From Tritrichomonas foetus (taxonomy: Eukaryota; Parabasalia; Tritrichomonadida; Tritrichomonadidae): DNA of 25,220 nucleotides. The stretch's first letter is position 1. Every line of letters starts with the position of its first letter. The notes below the pieces were generated by a model. The model did no database searches. It had not been told where the DNA came from and saw nothing but the letters and a program-made list of their open reading frames with translations. Made by a program: the position numbers and the translations under genes. Location of the stretch: the NCBI GenBank assembly GCA_001839685.1, contig MLAK01001196.1:1-25220 (forward strand). The letters run 5' to 3'. Shown here in pieces: positions 9,101 through 17,432 of this stretch.

Positions 9101-9708
9101 TTAGGCATCAATGAGAAGATTACGAATGTTTTGCCATCTAAATGGCGAGTCATCAGAAAAGTCACTTGGCATCGAGTCTGGAAAAAAACATATTGGATTC
9201 CATTTTTCTTGATTTGGTCTTTCAATCGTTGTATCTGTATCCCTGCTTGAGAATGTGCTGTTGAGGACTGCCAGTCTATTTTCTTCATATACTAAAATTT
9301 TATGACAGAAAAGATTTCAATACATTCATATTTGTCAAATGGAAATTGAATTAATTCAACATCACTGAGTTAAAACTATCAAAATTTTCGCGATTTTTAA
9401 TTAAAAATCGATAGAAGAAGTGTAAATAGAATTATGGGAAGCAGTATTATAATCTTTGTGATTCTTGGAAAAAAAGCTTCTCACAATTTTTTTTTAAGCT
9501 TTCTCCAAAATCGCTCTTTTTTCGGTTTAATTGTTGCAAAATTTCAAAACTATGAATAAATATGGCTCATAACTATAAAAAATAGATTTAACAATTGACT
9601 GAAAGCTGTTCACCCGAAAACTGAAACAATAGCTTCTTCAGAATCATTTTCGAAATATTTTTGAATTCGGCCATTTGCGAAGTTTGCGATAAGGGAAATT
9701 TTCGTCAT
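9101..9708 (-). pseudogene. Shattered protein-coding frames: decayed gene or short-intron gene
   Basis: Successive minus-strand segments look protein-coding but change frame. From ATG 9708 to TGA 9610 there are 32 codons (starting MTKISLIANFANGR). Next comes a shifted frame ending TAA 9527 (contains SIFYSYEPYLFI), then one ending TAA 9447 (contains FGESLKKNCEKLFFQES), then one ending TAA 9401. The frame 9363-9292 is DVELIQFPFDKYECIEIFSV plus three residues. The last, ending TAA 9101, contains WNPICFFPDSMPSDFSDD and finishes in LLIDA; its stop forms TAAA. A separate ATG at 9288 lies 15 bases after an initiator-like TCATA (9301-9305) and opens 86 codons in yet another frame. No family is recognised. 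Either an old gene with several frameshifts, or a small gene interrupted by tiny introns. Confidence 0.4.
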
Positions 9709-11283
9709 TCTTTTAGCTATTTGGGTTTTGATTTTTGACTGATGGTATTAAGTAATACTGATGATAAGGATCATTTTAGTGATTTCGTACGTTAAGACTA
9801 TTTGGTTTGTATACATCTATTTTCACCTCAATTTCGAGTATAATGGTCATTTTTTACACTGTAAAAATGGTCGATGTGAATATACGCTAAAGGTTTTCTA
9901 TGCTTTATTTTTCTGGACATTGAATTTTTTGAGAGGAAAACGGTAATACCATAAAATGAACTTTTCGACAGTAAAAATAAATAAATTATTTCATATATGT
10001 GACTTTTAGTTTGTTCAGTATATCATAAATCTAATTTAATGAAATTCATATGATTTTATTCAAAATTTTTGGTTATCGTACAAAGAAACGATAAACATTA
10101 TGAAATTCATTCAATATTCACTTCGATTTTGCTCTGAAAATTTATGGAAGAATTAAGACTCATTCAATATAATTGAATAAATTGAGTATTTTTGTTTTAT
10201 TACCTTCAAAAATAATATAATATTTCAATTTTTTTTTGCCGTCTTCATCTTTCATGAAGTGAAATCTAAAACCAAAAATAAGGAATAGTTTCTGTGAGAA
10301 AGAATAATTACATCCAGCTTATAGCAAAAAAAGGTTTATCATAGAAAATTGAGTGTTATTGGAGTTAAAATTCGTATGAGTAATATCTTGGCTAATAAAT
10401 GTTTTTTGCAAATCAAGAATGCTCTAATTACTATTACATTTCTTATAAAATAAAAAAAACTAAATCAATCACAATTTTCTTTCTAAATGTTCGAGAAAAA
10501 AAGGTTTTATGATCGAAGTGTGTAACCAACGGTTTACAAAAAATAGGCAAATTTATGACAGTTATATTTTCGTGAATATTACGAATTATCTTCTGAGATT
10601 CATAAATTTATAAGAATATTTGTGATAATATCATCCTTGGAATTCTGCATGTTTAAAATTTTTCCTGATGAGAATTATTCCTAATCTTTATCTTTTATGT
10701 TATTGAGGAAATTTATTCACAAAAATCTGAATCTCGAAATTTTACCGGCATCTTTTTTAGTTAATTCTGGTATTAAAATAATTCTGTTTGCTCTTTGTGA
10801 TTAGTGAATAAAAACATACAACATTTCTAGGCTTTTTCGAGATCTGATGCAACCCAAGAAACAGTGATTCAATCAAGGAAAAAGAATCTTATAAACCTTA
10901 AATAAATTTGTCGAATTTTTTTAGTTTTTTATGTATCAATAATGCTATCTTGAATGAAGTTTACAATAATGCGAATGGTGATATTATTTGACCAAACCTC
11001 ATCAACAAAATTTATGCATTTGAATTATATTTCATTTTACGATATTTTCATAACGGATTTTACAGAAGTGTGGTTTAATTCATTTGCCTACTGCAATATA
11101 TCAGAAGATATCAATATTTAGAACAATCTGTCTGTGAAAGTTTGATTATTAGTTGTTGATAAAAATTGTACACCGAACATTTTGAAATCACACTTATTAA
11201 TTCAACAATGGAGAGAAAAGAAAAAGGAAAAAAAAAATAATGAAATGGATAGACAACATGTTTAATAAACCATATAAAAAGCT
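9709..11283. other. 1.6-kb region without an intact gene
   Basis: AT-rich, with no long ORF beginning with ATG. It holds minus-strand frames that may be relics (10160-10423) and an intron-like segment (10793-10819), listed separately. GTAACC at about 10522 and GGTTTAC at about 10530 form a weak inverted repeat. No tRNA, rRNA or snRNA signature was seen. Confidence 0.5.
10160..10423 (-). pseudogene. 88-codon frame with one internal stop, possible gene relic
   Basis: After TAG at 10424-10426 the minus-strand frame reads 34 codons, meets a single TAA (10319-10321), then continues in the same frame for 52 codons to TGA 10160. The second half includes FHFMKDEDGKKKLKYYIIFE, with a charged turn followed by beta-like residues. 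No ATG starts it. One nonsense codon in an otherwise coherent frame suggests a decayed gene, but chance openness in AT-rich DNA cannot be excluded. Confidence 0.3.
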
Positions 11284-13767
11284 TTATTCGTTAAAAACAA
11301 TCGCTCCATCTTCTTCTTCCTCTTCTTCATAGAAATACACGAACTCATAATCATCATTAATGATTTTTGAATTTCTCTCTTTGTTACTCACGATTCCATT
11401 TCCTTTATTATTTTCAACTCTAGAACTGACACCATCATTGGAATTCTCTAAATTTTTCAAACTATTGTAATTTGGAATATTCATTCCATTACAATCATTC
11501 AAATTATTCTGATTGATATTATTTTTTGAATGAATATCATCGGTATTGTAAGCATTTAATTTGCTATCGTTTTCGATTTCATTTTTATGATTTGATGTTA
11601 TTTCAAAGTCATCATAGGAACTATCATTCATAATGACTTCATTTTTGGCTTTTATGAAAACATCATGGTTTTCATCGATTTTATGATCTTTAATTAAATT
11701 TATCATATATTCAACGCGTTGAACTGTTGTTGATGCCATTGGCATTTCAGATATCTTTTTGAGGACAGTTATATCTTCACTTGGTAGCTTGGTAAATTGA
11801 TTAACTTGACTGAGTCCAAGATGCTTCAAATCATTGGTTGGATAATTACAAGATTTAATGGATTTATGAGAAGTGACATTTTTCCAGAACTCAAAGAAGA
11901 TTTGTTGATTGGTTGGTTTAAAATCGTCAGCAATTATTTCATTGATTTGTGGTAAAGCTTTGATTACTTCCAAAAAGGCATGTAAACCTTCATCGCCGAG
12001 CATTGAATTAGAAAGGCCAATCCTTCGTATAAAATGGGCATTTCCTAACGCTTGAATGAATTGAAGGAAGACATTTTTATCGAAATTACCATATATATCG
12101 ATGGCTGGAAGCTTTAATGATGTTATTAATTGCATGACGAATTGGAGAAATTGTGTTGGATCTTCTGCAACAACTTTTTGCATGGTTAAAAAGCGAAGGC
12201 GTTTTTGAGTGAACAAAAATGCGAAAAAAAATCTGGAGTCATCACTGGGCAAGTTGTTATTACTCCAGTTAATTTCACAAATATTTGGATAGCAAGAATC
12301 GAAATTTAATTTGGATAGGAGCGAGTAAACATTTTTTCGAACAAATATTTTATTCGCTTCGAAGAAAATTGGGACAGTCAATGGTGATTGCGTGACAAAA
12401 TGTAAAAGAAATCTCATTGATGAAGGTGTGAACCAGCATCCACTAACATTAACATGGATTAAACTATTTGGTAAGAAAAGTGGAATGGGGGTTTCATCGT
12501 TTCTGCTTTGTCCTTTTTTATTCGCATTTTGGTTAATGTTTTGTCCATTAGATGATCGAAATTGCATCCTAGTGATAAATAGTTTCTTTATATTACAATC
12601 ATTTGTTTGGAATAAAGCTTTAAATATTTGGGTTGCATCAACATCCAATTTACATAATGATAAAAATTCTAATTTTGGAAGATTATCAATTAAAATTTTA
12701 AAAGCATCAATCGGAAATGGTCGAACATCTAATGATGCAATAAATAATTTTTTAATAGTATTCACTAATCTCATCTCTGTTACTTTTTGAATAAATTTGG
12801 TAAATTCATGTGAATTCATTTTTGTATTATTAATCAAAATCGCTTCGGAACCTTTTGGTTTATTTTTCATCATTTCTGCCCATGTAATCATAAAGTCTGG
12901 ATCGTTTCGCATAAAATACCACTCCTTGATTCGATTTTTTGTAACAAAGAGTTTTTCATTAATTAGAGCATCATATGGAGTGTCATTAATCATATGAAGT
13001 TTTCGTATATTATGATAATCCGATAAATACACTTTTGTTATTGTAACAGAATTTTGAATAATTGCGTCAAGAAAATTCGGAAATCTACTTGGGTAAAAAT
13101 GGTTCAAAACTAATTGGCTAACTGATGTTTCCCAAGCAATAGCATGTCCAAAAGCTGCCGCAGAAATTCCTGGGTGAAGTGATGGTCCAATAATTATATA
13201 TTTTTTATCTGAATCTTCAAACTTATCAAAATATGTAATAGTGTGAAGAAATTCACCTCTAACGTTATACCAATGTGATAGAAAAAGTGCTCGCCATTTG
13301 AGGGAATGTTTTGGCCTTGTTGTAACGGTTACACCATTCAATTCAACATCTAATAAAAAAATTTCAAAAAAGCTCTTGGAAAACTCACCTGTGACTCCAA
13401 AAGTTAGTTCATTGAATGTTCTCACCATTATTTGTGAGACTTGTTGGGCCAAATTTGTTTTCAAATCGAAATTCGATCCATCGTGAAATTCAAGTTCGAT
13501 AATATTTGGTTTAACCGTGAAATATTTGACGTCAAGAAGATGTAATTTACGATTGAATTCAAGTAAGCCAAATACTTTCTTATTGAATATGTAAATAGCT
13601 CCTTTTGTGAAGAGCAAAAAGCCGGATGAATTTGAATCTTTCGGTTTGCTTTTGAAATCGATTGGAATGGCAATCAAAGGTGTCTCTAGGTCGCACCATC
13701 TGTATTTGACCATTTCATGTAGTTGTTTATCGTCGACTTTCACTAGTTGAGCGAATTCTTCATCCAT
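11284..13767 (-). CDS. CARMIL-like PH plus leucine-rich-repeat protein
   Basis: 827 residues from the first in-frame ATG (13767). The frame stays open upstream to a TGA at 13876-13878 without an ATG, so a longer N-terminus through an intron is possible. Residues ~20-125 (GFLLFTKGAIYIFNKK, then paired strands) fit the non-canonical PH domain of CARMIL-type proteins. From ~240 to ~650 there are irregular LRRs, e.g. LPKLEFLSLCKLDVDATQIF, LIHVNVSGCWFTPSSMRFLL and IRRIGLSNSMLGDEGLHAFL. The last ~130 residues are Asn-rich and end in an acidic run of six Glu. CARMIL proteins bind actin-capping protein at membranes; whether a capping-protein motif is present was not established. TAA is followed by A, giving TAAA. 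Large LRR families of this kind are known in trichomonads. Confidence 0.8.
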   Translation of the reverse strand: MDEEFAQLVKVDDKQLHEMVKYRWCDLETPLIAIPIDFKSKPKDSNSSGFLLFTKGAIYIFNKKVFGLLEFNRKLHLLDVKYFTVKPNIIELEFHDGSNFDLKTNLAQQVSQIMVRTFNELTFGVTGEFSKSFFEIFLLDVELNGVTVTTRPKHSLKWRALFLSHWYNVRGEFLHTITYFDKFEDSDKKYIIIGPSLHPGISAAAFGHAIAWETSVSQLVLNHFYPSRFPNFLDAIIQNSVTITKVYLSDYHNIRKLHMINDTPYDALINEKLFVTKNRIKEWYFMRNDPDFMITWAEMMKNKPKGSEAILINNTKMNSHEFTKFIQKVTEMRLVNTIKKLFIASLDVRPFPIDAFKILIDNLPKLEFLSLCKLDVDATQIFKALFQTNDCNIKKLFITRMQFRSSNGQNINQNANKKGQSRNDETPIPLFLPNSLIHVNVSGCWFTPSSMRFLLHFVTQSPLTVPIFFEANKIFVRKNVYSLLSKLNFDSCYPNICEINWSNNNLPSDDSRFFFAFLFTQKRLRFLTMQKVVAEDPTQFLQFVMQLITSLKLPAIDIYGNFDKNVFLQFIQALGNAHFIRRIGLSNSMLGDEGLHAFLEVIKALPQINEIIADDFKPTNQQIFFEFWKNVTSHKSIKSCNYPTNDLKHLGLSQVNQFTKLPSEDITVLKKISEMPMASTTVQRVEYMINLIKDHKIDENHDVFIKAKNEVIMNDSSYDDFEITSNHKNEIENDSKLNAYNTDDIHSKNNINQNNLNDCNGMNIPNYNSLKNLENSNDGVSSRVENNKGNGIVSNKERNSKIINDDYEFVYFYEEEEEEDGAIVFNE

Positions 13768-14258
13768 TCGAAATTTTGACTTTTTGACAGGATTTCCGAT
13801 AGAAATCTGTTTTTCACTTTTGAGAGGGCTACTGACAATTTTATGTTTTGAAAAGGCTTTAAACCTCCTCACTCGTCATATTTTGCTTATATTTTGATTA
13901 GACTTTGCATTATTTTATTTTTATTATGGGAGATAAAGAATATCAAAGATTATTTCGCAAAAGTTTTCGACAGATTTTTAGAAAATTGCCTTTCTTGCTG
14001 AGATACATTTGAATGGTGTAAAATATTTTGAATGAAACGATAATAAAATTTTTCATGATCTTCTCTCAGAGAAATATGTTTTGCCAAAGATCGAATTAGT
14101 AGATGAATGAGAGCTTTCCTTTCATTTCTTGACACAAATATTCATTTATCCTGCAGAAGATATAGAGAAATAGATTATTTTGTTTGTTAGGAAGTAATGA
14201 ATAATGTGGTTACATTTTTACTCAGGCAGTGAATATTTTTAATTAAAGTCACTTTTTC
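13768..14258. other. Upstream region of LRR gene with possible extra coding
   Basis: 13768-13875 is open in the LRR frame (basic, contains SSPLKSEKQISIGNPVKKSK) but has no ATG. At 13950-14135 a minus-strand frame of 61 codons begins with GTG, not ATG, and is rich in Arg, His, Gln and Leu (SRNERKALIHLLIRSLAKHI at its start). It may be an exon or relic. No GTAYGT donor was found that would give either an ATG exon. Confidence 0.35.
14249..14253 (+). promoter_or_regulatory. Initiator-like TCACT
   Basis: TCACT, within AGTCACTTTTTCATG, puts A+1 at 14251, 8 bases before ATG 14259. It matches the trichomonad initiator consensus and typical leader length. Confidence 0.55.
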
Positions 14259-14735
14259 ATGACAACTGAAGATTACGGAAGATATGTTGCACTCAATAAT
14301 GAGCAAATATTGTCAGTTGTTGAAGAGTTTATAAAAGACAATTCAGAATCATTAAAACTATCACTCAGTGAAAAAAGAATAATTGACGATTTTGATTCCA
14401 TTTGGTTTTTTTATGAAGAAGCATTGATCAGTAAATTTATAAATTTAGATTATAATAGAAGCCCTGTTGTTATTTTATATTTTGAAGTTCAAGAGGACAA
14501 TTTAAATCAAAAGGAATATGGCACCATTAGTTTTGGAATCAGTTTCACAAATAAATTAGAGGATATAAACAGAATAAATGAATTCTTATATTCGGATAGA
14601 AGAACTCGAATTAATAATATTCAATTTAGTGTTTCTAAAAGTTATACCATTGTCCATAATACTAGTATTCCAGATTTTGAATTTTTGATACCACCTCCAA
14701 AATATAATGATGTCGTTAATGCAGAAAGTAATTAA
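14259..14735 (+). CDS. Small hypothetical protein
   Basis: 158 residues, ATG 14259, 8 bases after an initiator-like element; the stop TAA is followed by AA, giving TAAA. The N-terminal third is helical (LNNEQILSVVEEFIKDN). The middle has alternating beta strands (PVVILYFEVQEDN, then YGTISFGISFTNK) and the end is Pro-rich (FLIPPPKY). There is no signal peptide or membrane segment. An alpha/beta single-domain cytosolic protein is likely; no family is recognised. The clear promoter and poly(A) context argue that it is a genuine gene. Confidence 0.75.
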   Translation: MTTEDYGRYVALNNEQILSVVEEFIKDNSESLKLSLSEKRIIDDFDSIWFFYEEALISKFINLDYNRSPVVILYFEVQEDNLNQKEYGTISFGISFTNKLEDINRINEFLYSDRRTRINNIQFSVSKSYTIVHNTSIPDFEFLIPPPKYNDVVNAESN

Positions 14736-15057
14736 AATTCAAAATTTTGGCTTTTTTATTCTTTATTCCAGATTTTCATAAATTCACATCAAATTTCGAA
14801 GCGAATTTGAGATGATTAATTTCATTAAATTTCATCATTTGTTTAAAATTTTCTCAAATCCTTTATTTTGAACTAACACTGTTAGTCTAACCAATATATA
14901 TATATATAAACAAAATTTATAAAAATGTGTTGAGAAATTAAAGAGATATTTAGATTTTTTTGAATAATTGTCAACTTTTTTAATGCCTATTCGATTAAAT
15001 TGAATACATATTCAATCATAAACGGTTCCTCAACCACAATCATATATTTCAAATAAC
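14736..15057. other. Intergenic stretch with short repeats
   Basis: Contains an inverted repeat ACTAACA-C-TGTTAGT at 14872-14886 and a run of TA dinucleotides at about 14894-14907. No gene. The promoter of the exonuclease gene lies at its right end. Confidence 0.5.
15040..15044 (+). promoter_or_regulatory. Initiator-like TCATA of exonuclease gene
   Basis: TCATA with A+1 at 15042 gives a 16-base leader to ATG 15058. A second candidate, TCATT, lies within the coding region about 22 bases before the next in-frame ATG (codon 25), so a shorter protein is possible. Confidence 0.45.
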
Positions 15058-17031
15058 ATGTCATTCGAAATAATTTTCTGTGAGTATTTTGCCAGTTGTG
15101 ATTTCACATCATTTTACACTTTTGAGCTCATGACTGAAATTAAATTTTGCAAAACAACTCCATTAAAACATTATTCATGTATATCTGCTATTGTTGGAAA
15201 GATTTACAATGTGGAATACTTTTCAAACCAATTTGTTGAAGTTCAATTGCTATCAACGCAATCTGCAAATCTAGAAAATGCATTGAATAACATCATTGAT
15301 GGAAATCCAATATCAGTTGACTTTGAATGGAAACCTGATATTAATGGATCAATGAATCCAATCTCAATTTTTCAATTTGCAACATCAAAAAGTATAATTG
15401 TCATACAAAATGATGGGGATCCTGGTTTAGAAACAATTGATAGATTTTTAATAAATTGTTTTCAATCATCTCAGTCTTCATCATTTCATTTGCCATCTCA
15501 ATCAATTTTCTTCGGAAAAGGAACTTCTGTTGATAAAAGAAAACTAAAAATGATGTTTGGTCATGATTTCGAAATAGAAGATATTGAAACATCAATTTTG
15601 AAACCCAACAATTTGTCCTTGAATTTTTCAACAATTGTCAAAAAAATTTTGGGAAAGCCGAAAGAAAAATTCAAAGATCCAAAAGTTTCTTGTTCTGATT
15701 GGAGTCAAAGGCCCATTTCAATTCAACAACTTTTATATGCAGCTTTTGATGTGTATTCTATGTATAAATGCTATTCTATTTTAAAGACATCAAAAAATTT
15801 ACCAGAACTTTTCTATTGTACCAACTCAAATCAAAATCATGGTCAAAATTTACATTCAAATAAGGTATCACTTCAAAAGAAGTTGAAGTTGTTATATGAG
15901 ATTGAGAAAGTAGAGTTTGATGAGTTATCAAATCAAGAAATGAGTATTTCTATGAAATCATTAAGAAATCAAGATAAAAATCCAGTGAACTTTATCCATC
16001 ACGACATTTATAATACAAAATGGTCTTTATTTTATATGTTATTGGATCAAAAACTTGTTGAAAATTTCAATAACCATCAATTCCAATGTTTGATTTGTAA
16101 TATATCCTTCGATGATAAAAATTTACTCATCAATCATTTGTGGGATGTTCATAGTCATTTTATTCCTCAAATTTTCTACTTGGCAAATTCAAATGATTCA
16201 AACTATTATTTAAACAAAATTCAAAATGCTGTGAATCATGAAATTTATGAAAATAACACTGTTGTATGTAAAGAATGTAAAATGAAAGTAAAAAACTTTC
16301 GTATTTTGTATTATCATTGTTCAATTTTGCATAATAGAAAAAATCTTGATCAAACCAATACTAATGAAGCATTAAATAATTTTAAAACATTTGAAAATAA
16401 TAATTTGACTTTTAAATCGCTTTTATATCAATTATTTGTGACACAAAAATATGTTATAAATGCGAATAATAAATTTCATTGCAACCTTTGTAATTTGAAT
16501 TTTTTGAACGAAAAATTATTAATTGATCATTGTTGGTCGATTCATCCTGGAGTATTCATTAGTCTCTGGAAAAACAAACCATCAACGTATCCACATAATA
16601 TTTACAATGATTGTATTGCATTGGGTATTACTGTTATTGAAAAATTTAATGTTGGATCAATCAATAAAGGTGTTTATTGTTGTACTTTTTGTCATATTGG
16701 ATTTGATTCACCTGGTGAATTATTTATTCATTTATTCCACAAGCATTCAATTATTAAAGTAGTTAAATCTGTGGATGTTGATTTATGGCCACTGAAGCTT
16801 TCAGAATTTCCAATGATTTTAATTGATGTTGTTAGAAGGATGTCTTTTAATAAAGCAGTAGTTGCACTGGACGAAATTGGTGCTTTCAATGTTTTTCCTG
16901 AGACAGTTAGATGTAATGAATGTTGTATTGTTTTTGATGAGCTTGAAGAAGAATGGGACCATCTCATGAAAAATCATCTGATCATTGATTTTATTGATCG
17001 AAAACAGACAACACTAATTAAAAAATTTTAG
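15058..17031 (+). CDS. DEDDy 3'-5' exonuclease with five C2H2 zinc fingers
   Basis: 657 residues. Residues ~60-250 form a ribonuclease D/WRN-type exonuclease domain: Exo I VDFEW with D88 and E90, Exo II GKGTSVDKRKL with D159, and Exo III YAAFDVY with Y227 and D231, so the full DEDD-Tyr set is present and activity is expected. The C-terminal half holds five C2H2 fingers, all CX2CX12HX4H, starting at C344, C404, C475, C542 and C619. The nuclease would remove nucleotides from 3' ends of RNA or DNA, and the fingers probably bind nucleic acid; the substrate is unknown. No signal peptide, so nuclear or cytosolic. The stop is TAG. An alternative start at codon 25 would not affect the domains. Confidence 0.92.
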   Translation: MSFEIIFCEYFASCDFTSFYTFELMTEIKFCKTTPLKHYSCISAIVGKIYNVEYFSNQFVEVQLLSTQSANLENALNNIIDGNPISVDFEWKPDINGSMNPISIFQFATSKSIIVIQNDGDPGLETIDRFLINCFQSSQSSSFHLPSQSIFFGKGTSVDKRKLKMMFGHDFEIEDIETSILKPNNLSLNFSTIVKKILGKPKEKFKDPKVSCSDWSQRPISIQQLLYAAFDVYSMYKCYSILKTSKNLPELFYCTNSNQNHGQNLHSNKVSLQKKLKLLYEIEKVEFDELSNQEMSISMKSLRNQDKNPVNFIHHDIYNTKWSLFYMLLDQKLVENFNNHQFQCLICNISFDDKNLLINHLWDVHSHFIPQIFYLANSNDSNYYLNKIQNAVNHEIYENNTVVCKECKMKVKNFRILYYHCSILHNRKNLDQTNTNEALNNFKTFENNNLTFKSLLYQLFVTQKYVINANNKFHCNLCNLNFLNEKLLIDHCWSIHPGVFISLWKNKPSTYPHNIYNDCIALGITVIEKFNVGSINKGVYCCTFCHIGFDSPGELFIHLFHKHSIIKVVKSVDVDLWPLKLSEFPMILIDVVRRMSFNKAVVALDEIGAFNVFPETVRCNECCIVFDELEEEWDHLMKNHLIIDFIDRKQTTLIKKF

Positions 17032-17432
17032 ATTATTTATTTTTCTCCTTTACGAAATATATAGATACTCAACAATAAGTGATGCTTAGTTTTTCTGAAA
17101 AAACACAGAATAAAGGCGAATAATACAAAAATATTTAAATTAAACATTGAGTATTGTTCGATGAAATAAATGAACTCTATATAATAAAACGCATGAATAC
17201 AAATATTGATAGAAAATAATATAAATAAACTATAATTTTAAAGAACAAAAAAAAAATCATCAAAAATGTAACACAATATAGCCTTATCAAGCAAATATTT
17301 TTTTCCCTTTTTTTGGTGTTAAGAAACATATTTCTTCAACACATTTTCGTGATCATTGTCATCATACAAAATAACGCATAAAAAAATCGCATATATAATA
17401 ACAAATAATAAATAACACACATTAATATTAAA
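17032..17432. other. Convergent intergenic region
   Basis: Holds the 3' flanks of the exonuclease and TOR genes. It is A/T-rich with a short inverted repeat (TACTCAA near 17066, TTGAGTA near 17150). No gene seen. Confidence 0.5.

Noticed and set aside
9761..9946. 61-codon + strand frame and a nearby GTACGT donor at about 9788
   Set aside because: The product is hydrophobic AT-bias sequence, and no acceptor at short distance gives a sensible frame.
14872..14886. ACTAACAC resembling the trichomonad branch point/acceptor
   Set aside because: No coding frame or GTAYGT donor flanks it on the + strand; it is better described as a short palindrome.
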